A stretch of DNA of 64,000 bases from Colwellia sp. (lineage in GTDB: Bacteria; Pseudomonadota; Gammaproteobacteria; Enterobacterales; Alteromonadaceae), in NCBI RefSeq assembly GCF_013215345.1, contig NZ_JABSOV010000011.1:19021-83020 (forward strand), in the 5' to 3' direction. How positions within the stretch are numbered: the stretch's first letter is position 1; each line of letters starts with the position of its first letter. A program made the position numbers and the translations under genes. Below the pieces are notes generated by a model that saw only the letters and a program-made list of their open reading frames with translations, was not told the origin of the DNA and ran no database searches. Below, in pieces: positions 1-8,670 of the stretch.

Positions 1-294
1 CCAATTTAGCGGGATTTTTATCTTGTTTTTCTCTAGTGAAAATTGCTGTTCAAAATACTGCTGGATATATAAATCGTAACTTTTATGCTCTGCTGAAAAG
101 TGAATTTGTTCCCGCTCAGCAATGGCATTTTCAATATCATGGGTGGTAAATTGATGGACTATTTCCAGGTGCTTAGTTTTGGCATTAACATTTAAGTCAG
201 TCACACCAAAGAAATAGGTGTGACCTGTAGCCGAAGCTACAAGTCCCATATAAAAGCTGATAGCAAGTAAGCACTTGGTCAACACTTTAAACAT
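1..294 (-). CDS. DUF6702-like exported protein (partial, 3' end outside window)
   Basis: The frame begins at ATG 294 and runs off the left edge, so only the first 98 codons are visible. It opens with a hydrophobic signal-like segment (MFKVLTKCLLAISFYMGLVA) followed by HTYFFGVTDLNVN and a KHLEIVHQF strand. This pattern fits the small exported DUF6702 family, which often accompanies an M1 peptidase in marine gammaproteobacteria. The start overlaps the stop of the upstream peptidase gene (TAATG), so the two are probably translationally coupled in one operon. The molecular role of DUF6702 is not known to me. The family call rests on recall of sequence style and neighbourhood. Confidence 0.6.
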   Translation of the reverse strand, partial: MFKVLTKCLLAISFYMGLVASATGHTYFFGVTDLNVNAKTKHLEIVHQFTTHDIENAIAEREQIHFSAEHKSYDLYIQQYFEQQFSLEKNKIKIPLNW

Positions 295-2663
295 TATTGT
301 CCTTCTTCTTTCTCATCTTCGATTTCTTCATCCGAGATATCTTTAAGTTTCTTATTATAATCACGCATCATATCTTTTTTCTTGGCTTTATAAAGCTCAA
401 AGCGAGATTGAATAGGGCGTGCGGGCCAGTAGTTATTATTTATGTTGACGTCAGCAGTTTGCCAATTAGCATCTAAGGCAATTTCAGTAATTTCTTTATC
501 ACGAATTAGCAGTTTAGATACTTTTTTGGTGTTTCTACGCCAGATTTCCGCTGGAATATAAAGATGCTCAGTAGTGCTGTCAGCATAAGTAATATCCAGT
601 AAAATTGGCATCACTAAACCACCGTGATTAGAAAAATCGATAACATAGAACTTACTATCATTCACCAATAACTCTTGTTGCCAAGGTTCTAAATCTTTAT
701 GAGCTTTATTGTATTTATTACGGTCGGCATTAGTGGCAGTAAACTTGTCATGTTCATTATAAAAGTCTAATAACTCAGGTTTGTCTTGCGTACGCACCCA
801 TTGGCCTTTATTACGTAAATCACTGATGAATTCCGGTTGCTCGTTATCTAGTGCACGCTCCCAAGCTTCTTCGATATCAGGATTTTGACTGTTTGGACGA
901 TACAAATAGACATTATCAATAGATAAATCAACGTGATCTGTAGTGTAGAACCAGCCGCGCCAGAACCAATCTAAATCAACCGCTGAAGCATCTTCCATAG
1001 TACGGAAAAAGTCTGCTGGCGTAGGTCGCTTGAACTTCCAGCGCTGAGCATATTCTTTAAAGGCAAAGTCAAATAATTCACGACCCATAATGGTTTCGCG
1101 TAAAATATTTAATGCCGTGGCGGGTTTGCCATAAGCGTTATTACCAAACTGTAAAATAGACTCTGAGTTAGTCATAATTGGTACTTGATTATTACTTTTC
1201 ATATAGCTAGTAATTTTGGCCGCATGACCACGGCGAGATGGGTAGCCTTCTTCCCAAGCTTGCTCAGCAAGGAATTGTAAAAAGGTATTCAAGCCCTCGT
1301 CCATCCAAGTCCATTGTCGTTCATCAGAATTAACAATCATTGGAAAGTAGTTGTGACCTACTTCATGAATAATAACGCCGATTAAGCCGTATTTAGTACG
1401 ACGGGAATAGGTTTTCTCACCGGTTTTTTTATCTAGAGTAGGACGTGGACCATTGAAAGTGATCATTGGATATTCCATGCCACCGACAGGACCGTTTACT
1501 GAAATAGAAACTGGGTAAGGGTAATCAAAGGTATATTTATTGTATTGCTCCATCGTATGGATAATAGCTTCAGTTGAATACTTTTCCCAAAGAGGATTAC
1601 CTTCGTTAGGGTAAAATGACATCGCCATAGTGTCACTGTTACCTTGCTGGTAACCTTGGGCATCCCAGATGAACTTTCGGCTAGAAGCAAAAGCAAAATC
1701 GCGAATGTTTTTGGCTTTAAAGTGCCATGTTTTTGTTTTGCTACTACGTGATTGTTCATTGGCTAACGCTTCTGCTGGCGTAATGATCAACACTGGCTTG
1801 TTAGCTGTTTTAGCTTGTTTTAAACGTTTGCGTTGAGTGCTTGTTAATACTTTACTTTCATTTTGTAAAACACCCGTAGCCGCAACAACATGGTCGGCAG
1901 GTACCGTAATTTTTACATCATAGTCACCAAATTCTAAAGTGAATTCACCACTGCCTAAAAATTGTTTATTTTGCCAGCCTATTGCATCGTAATAAGCAGC
2001 GGCTCTTGGGAACCAACTGGCAATTTCATAAAGGTAGTTATCATCTTCTTTAAAGTATTCATAACCTGAACGACCACCCAGTACTTTTTGTTCATGCAAT
2101 TGGTAATGCCAGTTAATATTTATCTCGACGCTTTTACCTGATCTTAATGGTTTAGGCAGATCAATGCGCATCATAGTGCCATTGATAATATAATGTAGTG
2201 GCTTACCATTACTTGCACTTACTTTGCTTATTTCATAACCGCCATCGAACTCAGGTGCTTCTACCAGAGAACGAAAGCCTCTAAAGCTAACTTTCTTTTT
2301 ACTAGGAGCAGTACTGGTCATTTTGTTAGCAGAATCACGTTTCATGCGATTTTGGTCTAGCTGTAACCATAAGTAGCGCAAGGTATCAGGAGAGTTATTC
2401 TGATAATCCATGGTTTGCGCGCCGGTTAAACGCTGGGTTTTGTCATCTAGGGCAATGGCAATGTCGTAATCAACTTGCTGCTGCCAATATTTATGGCCTG
2501 GTGCACCAGAAGCGGTACGGTAAATATTAGGAGTAGGTAATACCTCCTCTAATTGGCGGAACTTATCATCGAAGGGAGCTTTACTTGCTTGGCTATTTGC
2601 TGACAGTAGGCCAGAAAATGCCAGTACTAGGCCTATTAAGGCAGTAGACGTTGAATATTTCAT
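294..2663 (-). CDS. M1-family zinc metallopeptidase, exported
   Basis: About 789 residues from the ATG at 2663. A GTG at 2687 in the same frame would add eight residues before the signal peptide and is less likely. The N-terminus has a clear signal peptide. The catalytic domain carries GGMEYP (exopeptidase motif) and HEVGH at about residues 433-437, with the third zinc ligand Glu 456 in WMDEG. This is the HEXXH-X18-E arrangement of gluzincin M1 aminopeptidases. The C-terminus ends in a charged Lys/Glu-rich tail. It probably acts on peptides in the periplasm or at the surface. It heads a two-gene operon with the DUF6702-like protein. The substrate cannot be read from sequence. Confidence 0.9.
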   Translation of the reverse strand: MKYSTSTALIGLVLAFSGLLSANSQASKAPFDDKFRQLEEVLPTPNIYRTASGAPGHKYWQQQVDYDIAIALDDKTQRLTGAQTMDYQNNSPDTLRYLWLQLDQNRMKRDSANKMTSTAPSKKKVSFRGFRSLVEAPEFDGGYEISKVSASNGKPLHYIINGTMMRIDLPKPLRSGKSVEININWHYQLHEQKVLGGRSGYEYFKEDDNYLYEIASWFPRAAAYYDAIGWQNKQFLGSGEFTLEFGDYDVKITVPADHVVAATGVLQNESKVLTSTQRKRLKQAKTANKPVLIITPAEALANEQSRSSKTKTWHFKAKNIRDFAFASSRKFIWDAQGYQQGNSDTMAMSFYPNEGNPLWEKYSTEAIIHTMEQYNKYTFDYPYPVSISVNGPVGGMEYPMITFNGPRPTLDKKTGEKTYSRRTKYGLIGVIIHEVGHNYFPMIVNSDERQWTWMDEGLNTFLQFLAEQAWEEGYPSRRGHAAKITSYMKSNNQVPIMTNSESILQFGNNAYGKPATALNILRETIMGRELFDFAFKEYAQRWKFKRPTPADFFRTMEDASAVDLDWFWRGWFYTTDHVDLSIDNVYLYRPNSQNPDIEEAWERALDNEQPEFISDLRNKGQWVRTQDKPELLDFYNEHDKFTATNADRNKYNKAHKDLEPWQQELLVNDSKFYVIDFSNHGGLVMPILLDITYADSTTEHLYIPAEIWRRNTKKVSKLLIRDKEITEIALDANWQTADVNINNNYWPARPIQSRFELYKAKKKDMMRDYNKKLKDISDEEIEDEKEEGQ

Positions 2664-2825
2664 AATTTTCCAGTGTAGATTTAGCACACGTTTTTATAGA
2701 GTGTATACAATATTTAATACTGATCTGGCTTTTATATCACAATCAGCAACACCTTGTTACTTACAAAGAGTCATTTGCGATAAAAAGCTAATTAATTAGG
2801 ATAAATGGATAGAGGGTAATGAAGA

Positions 2826-3266
2826 TCAGACTTGAGTACAGTTTTTACAGCTGCCATGTGCTTCAACGATTTGATGACTGATGGTGAAACCATTGGCATC
2901 AGCCATAGTGCGCAAAGCTAAATCAAAGTTATTAGATTGTATTTCTTCAACATGGCCACATTGGTCGCAAATTAATAGTTGCACCGGGTGATTACATTCA
3001 CCGAAATGATGACACATGATAAAGGCATTAATGGACTCTATTTTATGCACAAAGCCCTGTTTAGATAAAAAATCTAAAGCACGATAAATGGTGGCTGGTT
3101 TAGCCGCAGCATCTAATTCTTTTAGTTCAGCTAATAGATCGTAGGCGCCAACAGCCCCTTGATGATTAGCCAATAGTAAAAAAACTTGTTCTCTTACTTT
3201 AGTAAAACGAGCGCCTTTTTTTTGGCAAACGAGTTGTGCTTGATGTAATAAAGATTCTGCCGTCAT
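2826..3266 (-). CDS. zur: Zinc uptake regulator Zur (Fur family)
   Basis: A 146-residue Fur-superfamily repressor. The N-terminal half is a winged helix (ARFTKVREQVFLLLANH and PATIYRALDFLSKQGFVHKI). The C-terminal half has MCHHFGECNHP and two Cys pairs (CDQCG and CKNC) for structural zinc. The early HH-containing loop, the short length and the CKNC tail fit Zur better than Fur, whose members usually carry an HHDH motif. It would repress zinc import genes when zinc is plentiful. It is divergent from nagX, with about 250 bp between them. No zinc-uptake genes are visible nearby. Confidence 0.85.
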   Translation of the reverse strand: MTAESLLHQAQLVCQKKGARFTKVREQVFLLLANHQGAVGAYDLLAELKELDAAAKPATIYRALDFLSKQGFVHKIESINAFIMCHHFGECNHPVQLLICDQCGHVEEIQSNNFDLALRTMADANGFTISHQIVEAHGSCKNCTQV

Positions 3267-3385
3267 GGTGCTATTCGGATATTTTTAGTCTAGGAGTTGA
3301 TTAGTTTTCCAGTGTAGCATAGCTCTTTATCAGGACGTAAATATTTTTAGCTTGGCCAATTCACTAGCTAGCATGGCTTGTTAGT

Positions 3386-3416
3386 GAATGGTTTATATCT
3401 TGGTTATAAACCATTC
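3386..3416. promoter_or_regulatory. Perfect stem-loop in the zur/nagX divergent region
   Basis: GAATGGTTTATA at 3386-3397 is mirrored by TATAAACCATTC at 3405-3416 around a 7-base loop. It lies between two divergent starts, so it is unlikely to be a terminator. It could be an operator or an mRNA leader structure; no known consensus matches. Confidence 0.35.
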
Positions 3417-3454
3417 GCCATTTATTTACCCTTACATTACAATGAGGTTCATTT

Positions 3455-3480
3455 GTCAAAAGACAGCGCTGTCTTTTGAC
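3455..3480. promoter_or_regulatory. NagR-like operator (26-bp perfect palindrome) upstream of nagX
   Basis: The left half GTCAAAAGACAGC is followed by its exact reverse complement, giving a 26-bp perfect palindrome centred on CG. The core AAAGACAGCGCTGTCTTT closely resembles the LacI-family NagR site described for N-acetylglucosamine genes in Alteromonadales (approximately AATGACARCGYTGTCATT, from memory). It lies about 34 bp before the nagX start, a sensible place for repression. No nagR gene is in the window. Confidence 0.65.
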
Positions 3481-3513
3481 CTTATTTGATGGTTAACCTG
3501 CTAGGAAATTAAC

Positions 3514-4590
3514 ATGACCCGTTATCTCGCGCTCGATGCTTTTAGAGGCATTACCATAGCTTTAATGATTTTAGTGAATACGCCGGGAACCTGGTCGCAT
3601 GTTTATGCGCCCTTATTACATGCAGAGTGGCATGGCGCTACACCAACGGATTTAGTCTTCCCATTTTTCTTATTCATCATTGGTTCTGCGATGTTCTTCT
3701 CTTTCAAAAAGAGTAACTTTGCTGCCAGCCCCGAGCAATTTAAACGAATTATTAAACGTGGTTTTATCATGTTTTTTATTGGCTTTATGTTAAATGTTAT
3801 TCCATTTACTACTAATATCGATGATTGGCGCATTATGGGAGTATTACAGCGTATAGGTATCGCGTATGCGGTAGCGGCTTGCTTAGTATTAATACTAAAT
3901 CGCAGTGGCATATTCATAGTGTCAGCGGTAATCTTATTAGCGTATTGGGCATTACTCTTGAGTGTTGGTGATGGGGCGTTAACCATTGACGGTAATATTA
4001 TTCGTCAGCTTGATTTAGCCGTACTTGGCGCTAACCATATGTATACTATGCGCGGTGTTGCTTTTGAGCCGGAAGGGTTATTAAGTACCATTCCTGCCAT
4101 TGTTAATATGCTGCTTGGTTTTGAACTAACGCGTTATTTAACCAGTATTAAAGATAAAAAAAGTAGTGTTATTAAGTTAACTCTTATTGGCGGCTTAGCC
4201 ATTGGCTTTGGTGCATTATGGAGTTTAGTTCTACCCATTAATAAGTCATTATGGACACCATCGTATGTGATTTATAGCACAGGTTTTGCTTGTCTATTAT
4301 TGGCAGCCTTTATCTGGTTAATTGATATCATGAAACAAGTTAAACTTGCTCAGCCTTTACTGGTCTATGGTACCAACCCATTATTTGTTTATGTATTGTC
4401 ATTCTTAGTGGTGACGCTATATTTCCACATAAATATTGGCGATAGCAATATGTATGCTTGGCTATATCAGCAGCTTAGTTCGGTATTACCAGCGAAATTA
4501 GCATCCTTTATTTTTGCTTTTTCACATGTGGCACTTTTCTGGTATGTGTCATTAAAGCTCTATCAACGCAAAATATTCATCAAAATTTAG
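3514..4590 (+). CDS. nagX: NagX-like membrane acyltransferase-family protein (DUF5009/HGSNAT type)
   Basis: A 358-residue polytopic membrane protein with about nine to ten hydrophobic segments. The N-terminal RYLALDAFRGITIALMILVN and the WHGATPTDLVFPFFLFIIGSAM stretch are hallmarks of the heparan-alpha-glucosaminide N-acetyltransferase-like/NagX family. In Shewanella and relatives, NagX is encoded with N-acetylglucosamine catabolism genes and was proposed to help GlcNAc-related transport or modification. AGGAA precedes the ATG with normal spacing. The NagR-like palindrome just upstream supports a GlcNAc-linked role. It stands alone here, and its biochemical activity is unproven. Confidence 0.75.
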   Translation: MTRYLALDAFRGITIALMILVNTPGTWSHVYAPLLHAEWHGATPTDLVFPFFLFIIGSAMFFSFKKSNFAASPEQFKRIIKRGFIMFFIGFMLNVIPFTTNIDDWRIMGVLQRIGIAYAVAACLVLILNRSGIFIVSAVILLAYWALLLSVGDGALTIDGNIIRQLDLAVLGANHMYTMRGVAFEPEGLLSTIPAIVNMLLGFELTRYLTSIKDKKSSVIKLTLIGGLAIGFGALWSLVLPINKSLWTPSYVIYSTGFACLLLAAFIWLIDIMKQVKLAQPLLVYGTNPLFVYVLSFLVVTLYFHINIGDSNMYAWLYQQLSSVLPAKLASFIFAFSHVALFWYVSLKLYQRKIFIKI

Positions 4591-4602
4591 TGACATTATC
4601 TT

Positions 4603-4641
4603 AGCCGTTAATTTCAACGTGAACTTCTTAAGTTAACGGCT
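4603..4641 (+). terminator. Weak stem-loop after nagX
   Basis: AGCCGTTAA (4603-4611) pairs with TTAACGGCT (4633-4641) across a long loop and is followed by AAAAG rather than a T run. It is a poor intrinsic terminator on the plus strand and could serve in mRNA processing. Confidence 0.3.
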
Positions 4642-4750
4642 TAAAAGACTATCAAAAAGCCTTGTTTTTGTTATGCTTAACTAATAAAGAATGATTGTTA
4701 ATTATTATTTATTAGCTAAGTAAAGTAAAAATAAGGAGTCTTTTCTACGA

Positions 4751-6106
4751 GTGAATAAAGCTAAACTCAGCCAAGATGAAAACTTGTCATTCAAAGTCAG
4801 TCATCAGCTATTGCCGCAAGATTATCAGCGTATCGATCTCTACTTCTCACTTCCGGTTGAAATGGGCATCAATCCTAGTACCCTCAACGAAGAAGAATTT
4901 TTTTACTCCAACATTAAAAGCCATAGTGCTTATTATGCGGATAAATTACACCTGCCGTTAGTCAGAAGCCGTTTTATTAGCCAAAATAAAGGTGAACAAA
5001 GCGATTACCGGCTAAACCTTAATTTATATTCTTACCAAGTAAAAAAGGCACTGGATGCCGATATCAAGCAAACATTAAAGCTAAAAACAGCGGAAGAATT
5101 TTATCCTGCGGCAATTGAGTTGGCAGAGCAAACGCAATCCTTGACCAAAAAATTACGACGTTATACTCCCTCCGATAACAAACTTATCTCTTTTTTTGAA
5201 AATGCCGACAACTATTTAAGCTGGCATATAGAGCAATCATTTTTAAAGTTATTAACGTTAGGGCCAAAGAGTTCTGAATTTACCCCTGAACGTGAGTTGC
5301 TGTTGAGTTTATGTAAAGGTGAAAATAGCTATCGCGTTGATAATAAATATAACTCTCAAGTTACCCTAGACGACGCTAACCGTATCACCAATAAAATGCG
5401 TTTATTACAACGGTTAATAGAGTATGGTGTGGTCTTTAAACGGCAAACCCGTTATTTGAACCTTAACTTAAAGCGATTAGTGCGTGGTGTGGTAACCGCA
5501 ATTATCATGGCTTTTGTTATGGTGTTGGTATTGAATGCTCGTTCGAATTTTACCGAAGTGACAGTGGCGTTAGTAGCCTTTCTTGGCCTTATTTATGGTT
5601 TACGAGAAACCTTTAAAGAGGACTTAACCAGTCTAATATGGCGTAAAATTCAAAAAGGCCGACCTAAATGGCAAAATCTATTTACCCATAGCGTCACCAA
5701 AAAGCGGGTTTTAAGTCAAATTCTGTGGCTAGAATATATCAGCAGTAAAGATTTGCCTAAGTCAGTGAATGCATTGTTTCAGCAGCGCAGACAGCAAAAC
5801 AAACAAGATGCGCAATTATTGCATTTTCGCTGTGATAACAAGGTTATGGCGAAAGAATTTTTACCGGGTTATGATGAAATTCAGCAACAAACCTTTTTTA
5901 ACTTAACGCCTTTTGTTCGTTTTTTGAAAAAAGGCGCAGGTCGACTATATAGTTTAGATGGCCAGAAAATTTCTAGCCAAGGGGTTGAGCGGCGTTATCA
6001 AATCAACCTTATATTACGTCATGTATATAAAGGCGAAGAATCATTGCAACGTTTTAAAATCACCTTGAATCGCTCAGCAATTGTCAATATCGAACCCATA
6101 GGCTAA
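4751..6106 (+). CDS. Unknown two-transmembrane protein
   Basis: A 451-residue protein starting at GTG 4751, with AAGGAG about 12 bases upstream. I do not recognise the family. The first ~240 residues are soluble and charged (FSLPVEMGINPSTLNEEEFFY, AYYADKLHLPLVRSRF). Two adjacent membrane segments follow at about residues 246-263 and 268-286, separated by a short loop. The C-terminal ~160 residues are again soluble and basic, ending in VNIEPIG. This is a hairpin-anchored architecture with both large domains on the same side, probably cytoplasmic. It is monocistronic. Its TAA stop is also the first bases of a repeat element, so the element abuts the gene end exactly. Confidence 0.75.
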   Translation: MNKAKLSQDENLSFKVSHQLLPQDYQRIDLYFSLPVEMGINPSTLNEEEFFYSNIKSHSAYYADKLHLPLVRSRFISQNKGEQSDYRLNLNLYSYQVKKALDADIKQTLKLKTAEEFYPAAIELAEQTQSLTKKLRRYTPSDNKLISFFENADNYLSWHIEQSFLKLLTLGPKSSEFTPERELLLSLCKGENSYRVDNKYNSQVTLDDANRITNKMRLLQRLIEYGVVFKRQTRYLNLNLKRLVRGVVTAIIMAFVMVLVLNARSNFTEVTVALVAFLGLIYGLRETFKEDLTSLIWRKIQKGRPKWQNLFTHSVTKKRVLSQILWLEYISSKDLPKSVNALFQQRRQQNKQDAQLLHFRCDNKVMAKEFLPGYDEIQQQTFFNLTPFVRFLKKGAGRLYSLDGQKISSQGVERRYQINLILRHVYKGEESLQRFKITLNRSAIVNIEPIG

Positions 6107-6370
6107 TACCAAGTCCATTAAGTTTGTTCCCACTCAGAGCTTGCCAGCGTTTTGAGAACAAATAGAACTTTTTTTGCATATAGTCACTCTATATGAAAGA
6201 AATTTTATGCGGTTATCGAATGGCTGGAAAACTCCCAAGGGCGAGTTTAAAAGGCTGACATGCTGCGTTATTGATTTTGATAAGGGAATAACCATTATCT
6301 ACAATCAATGCCTGGCCTCTGAGCCTTTTAACTCTCGCTGAATTGGAAGAAACTTATTGGAATTGGTATA
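6104..6370. repeat. Terminal-inverted-repeat element, family A, copy 1
   Basis: About 265 bp bounded by TAATACCAAGTCCATTAAGTT on the left and its imperfect complement (AACTTATTGGAATTGGTATA) on the right. Internally it folds back on itself: GAGTTTAAAAGGCT pairs imperfectly with AGCCTTTTAACTC, and TTGATT with AATCAA. It has no reading frame. Near copies lie at 8183-8450 and, partly diverged, at 49623-49891. It is best described as a MITE-like or REP-like non-coding element. Confidence 0.8.
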
Positions 6371-6489
6371 TAGTCACTTTAGCTAAGCAAAGGTAAATTT
6401 AAGCTGTTGCTATTAGCACTTATCTATTACTTGCTTTTATTGCTTGTTTTCCCTACAATACGCCTCCTTAATTCAGCCTGAACTTTTTG

Positions 6490-6545
6490 TTCCTTGCCTC
6501 AACTGGTGTTGGCTGAGCCAGACTATGAGGCTACAACCGTAAGGA
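6490..6545 (+). promoter_or_regulatory. S6:S18 ribosomal-protein leader (autoregulatory) of rpsF
   Basis: GCCTCA (6496-6501) pairs with TGAGGC (6526-6531), enclosing an inner CTGG/CCAG stem. CCG (6537-6539) follows just before the AAGGAG ribosome binding site. This matches the known rpsF leader, in which the S6:S18 complex binds a structure with a conserved CCG to repress its own operon. The recognition is by eye, without covariance scoring. Confidence 0.65.
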
Positions 6546-6552
6546 GCTCGTA

Positions 6553-6993
6553 ATGCGTCATTACGAAATCGTATTTATGGTTCACCCTGATCAGAGTGAA
6601 CAAGTGTCTGGTATGATCCAGCGCTACACAGACTTGATTAATGCTGCTGAAGGCAAAATCCACCGTCTTGAAGACTGGGGCCGTCGCCAATTAGCATACC
6701 CAATCAATAAACTACACAAAGCACACTATGTTCTTATGAACATTGAAGCGCCACAGTCAGTTATTGATGAGTTAGAAACAGCTTTCCGTTATAACGAAGT
6801 TGTTATTCGTAACATGATCATGCGTACTAAAGACGCGGTAACTGAAGCATCGCCTATGGCTGCTGCTAAAGATGACCGTCGTGACGATCGTCGTGATGAC
6901 CGTCGCGAAGTTAAGAAAGAAGTTACTACTGCGCCAGTTGAAGCTAAAGAAGTCTCTACAGAAGAGAAGTCTGAAGAAGCTGCTAGCGAATAA
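6553..6993 (+). CDS. rpsF: 30S ribosomal protein S6
   Basis: A 146-residue protein beginning [20 protein letters not shown], the typical S6 start, with the [20 protein letters not shown] core that pairs with S18. After about residue 108 there is a low-complexity tail of [12 protein letters not shown] repeats followed by a Lys/Glu-rich stretch. It is longer than the E. coli tail but similar in type. A strong AAGGAG lies nine bases before the ATG. It is the first gene of rpsF-priB-rpsR-rplI and is presumably controlled by the S6:S18 leader. Confidence 0.98.
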   Translation: MRHYEIVFMVHPDQSEQVSGMIQRYTDLINAAEGKIHRLEDWGRRQLAYPINKLHKAHYVLMNIEAPQSVIDELETAFRYNEVVIRNMIMRTKDAVTEASPMAAAKDDRRDDRRDDRREVKKEVTTAPVEAKEVSTEEKSEEAASE

Positions 6994-7003
6994 GTAATTT
7001 GTG

Positions 7004-7315
7004 ATGCTCTCGCAAGAGAATTGCCTAGTGTTGGTTGGTGAGGTAGTAAGAACACCAAAACAGTCAACTAGCCCAGCTGGTATTGCTCATAGTCAGTTTT
7101 CAATAGACCATAAGTCTATACAAAATGAAGCCGGCATGAATCGACAAGCATTTGTCAGAATACAAGTTGTTGCTACAGGTAAATTATCACACTTAACACG
7201 TGAATTAGTTGCTGGACAAAATGTAAAAGTGAGTGGTTTTATCAACCGCCACGAATCTAGAAACGGAAACCCGCTTTTAGTGTTACATGCCCAGCAAATT
7301 GAAATGATTAATTAG
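7004..7315 (+). CDS. priB: Primosomal replication protein PriB
   Basis: About 103 residues from ATG 7004 (an adjacent in-frame GTG at 7001 is an alternative). It is a single OB-fold: LVLVGEVVRTPKQSTSPAGI, AFVRIQVVATGKLSHL, VSGFINRHESRNGNPLLVLH. PriB binds single-stranded DNA and joins PriA and DnaT in restarting stalled forks. Its place between rpsF and rpsR is the conserved gammaproteobacterial arrangement. No strong Shine-Dalgarno sequence is visible, so translation is probably coupled to rpsF, whose stop lies about 10 bases upstream. Confidence 0.95.
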   Translation: MLSQENCLVLVGEVVRTPKQSTSPAGIAHSQFSIDHKSIQNEAGMNRQAFVRIQVVATGKLSHLTRELVAGQNVKVSGFINRHESRNGNPLLVLHAQQIEMIN

Positions 7316-7368
7316 GCTTTATTTACTAACGGAATCGTTATTTAAATAAAACCATATTGGAGAACTCC

Positions 7369-7596
7369 ATGTCTCGTTTTTTTAGACGCCGTAAGTTTTG
7401 TCGCTTCACAGCGGAAGGCGCAACTTCTATTGATTATAAAGATGTTGCTACTTTAAAAAACTATATCACTGAAAGTGGTAAAATTGTTCCTAGCCGTATC
7501 ACTGGTACTGCTGCTAAATATCAACGTCAATTAACTCGTGCGATCAAACGCGCTCGTTACTTGTCATTGTTACCATACACAGACTTACACAAGTAA
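7369..7596 (+). CDS. rpsR: 30S ribosomal protein S18
   Basis: 75 residues from ATG 7369 ([17 protein letters not shown]), exactly the usual length. It carries the conserved [20 protein letters not shown] and [12 protein letters not shown] segments. It binds S6 on the 30S platform. TTGGAGAACTCC precedes the start. It belongs to the rpsF operon. Confidence 0.98.
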   Translation: MSRFFRRRKFCRFTAEGATSIDYKDVATLKNYITESGKIVPSRITGTAAKYQRQLTRAIKRARYLSLLPYTDLHK

Positions 7597-7614
7597 GCTT
7601 AAAAGGGGTTTATT

Positions 7615-8067
7615 ATGGAAGTAATTCTTCTAGACAAAATCGCCAAATTAGGCGGCCTTGGTGACAAGGTATCTGTTAAATCAGGTTATGCACGTAACTA
7701 CTTATTACCACAAGGTAAAGCAGTATTTGCATCTGAAGCTAACGTTGAGCACTTTGAAGCTCGTCGTGCTGACATCGAAGCTAAATTAGCTGAAGTATTA
7801 GCCGCAGCTGAAGCTCGTGCAGCGAAAATTGTTGAGTTAGCTGAAGTTACTATCGCATCAAAATCTGGTGACGAAGGTAAATTATTCGGTTCTATTGGTA
7901 CTCGTGATATCGCTGATGCGATCACTGAAGCTGGCGTTGAAGTTGCTAAAGCTGAAGTACGTTTACCATTAGGTGCTATCCGCGAAACAGGTGAATTCGA
8001 AATCGTTATTCACTTACACACTGATGTTGATACTAGCATCAAAGTTGTAGTTATCGCTGAAGCATAA
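7615..8067 (+). CDS. rplI: 50S ribosomal protein L9
   Basis: A 150-residue L9. The N-terminal rRNA-binding domain reads [20 protein letters not shown] and [13 protein letters not shown], followed by the long Ala/Glu-rich connecting helix and a C-terminal domain with [22 protein letters not shown] precedes the ATG. It is the last gene of the ribosomal operon, and a strong terminator follows. Confidence 0.98.
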   Translation: MEVILLDKIAKLGGLGDKVSVKSGYARNYLLPQGKAVFASEANVEHFEARRADIEAKLAEVLAAAEARAAKIVELAEVTIASKSGDEGKLFGSIGTRDIADAITEAGVEVAKAEVRLPLGAIRETGEFEIVIHLHTDVDTSIKVVVIAEA

Positions 8068-8110
8068 TAACTTTGTCATAGCGTTAAGCTATAGCGATTA
8101 AGTTATTAAT

Positions 8111-8149
8111 AAAAACACCGCACTCTCTTTGAGGTTGCGGTGTTTTTTT
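8111..8149 (+). terminator. Intrinsic terminator of the rpsF-rplI operon
   Basis: AACACCGCA and TGCGGTGTT form a GC-rich stem around a 13-base loop, followed by a run of seven T. It lies about 45 bp after the rplI stop. Confidence 0.9.
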
Positions 8150-8182
8150 ATGGCTATTTTTTACTCTTTAAGTCGGATAAAG

Positions 8183-8450
8183 TAATACCAATTTGACTAA
8201 GTTTGTTCCCACTCAGAGCTTGTCAGCGTTTTGAGAACAAATTGAATTTTTTTGCATATAGTCACTCTATATGAAAGAAATTCAGTGCGGTTATCTAATC
8301 GCTGAAAATCTCCCGCAGGGCGAGTTTAAAAGGCTTACATGCTACGTTATTGATTTTGACAATGGAATAACCATTCTCTTCAATCAATGCCTTGCCTCTA
8401 AGCCTTTTAACTCTCGCTGAGTGAGAAGAAACTTAATCAAAATGGTATAA
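8183..8450. repeat. Terminal-inverted-repeat element, family A, copy 2
   Basis: About 268 bp starting TAATACCAATTTGACTAAGT and ending with the imperfect complement ACTTAATCAAAATGGTATAA. It is very similar along its full length to the copy at 6104-6370, with scattered substitutions only. It has the same internal fold-back and no coding potential. It lies between the rplI terminator and a minus-strand terminator. Confidence 0.85.
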
Positions 8451-8454
8451 GTAT

Positions 8455-8636
8455 AAAAAAAGTTGGCGTCATTACAACGCCAACCAAAATGGAGCAGGAA
8501 AGTCGAATTAAATGCTCGCATTTTAACTAGTATTGAAACCACTTGATAACCTTACTAGAAAAACTATTAACGTGCTCAGCAACCAGGAAAAGCTGCTTAG
8601 CATGTTTGCTCGTGTAAATTAATTACGCTTGTTACC
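8455..8636 (-). ncRNA. Candidate small RNA (or small-peptide mRNA) under AraC-type control
   Basis: A minus-strand terminator (8462-8484) and an AraC-type direct repeat at 8671-8700, oriented toward it, bracket about 175 nt with no conventional gene. GGCAAACT about 19 bases beyond the repeat matches the position of the -10-like element seen at the other sites. The predicted RNA contains an AAATGC/GCATTT mini-hairpin (8510-8524) that recurs beside another orphan minus-strand terminator near 45.3 kb. It also holds a 26-codon hydrophobic frame, 8523-8603 (MLSSFSWLLSTLIVFLVRLS...), with no good ribosome binding site. Whether RNA or peptide matters is open. The transcript itself is inferred. Confidence 0.4.
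8462..8484 (-). terminator. Minus-strand intrinsic terminator of a small transcript
   Basis: GTTGGCGT (8462-8469) is complementary to ACGCCAAC (8477-8484). Read on the minus strand, the stem is followed directly by six T (8461-8456). No annotated-size gene precedes it on the minus strand, which implies a small RNA or a small open frame ending here. Confidence 0.75.
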
Positions 8637-8670
8637 TAGACAGTTTGCCGTGTAATGCCACCGAAATGTT

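Noticed and set aside
1496-1759. Second minus-strand frame within the M1 peptidase gene
   Set aside because: Overlaps the peptidase in another frame across its conserved region; no start signals.
8523-8603. Small toxin-like hydrophobic peptide gene
   Set aside because: The 26-codon frame has an ATG and a membrane-like composition but no ribosome binding site, so it is kept only as a possibility within the small-transcript finding.
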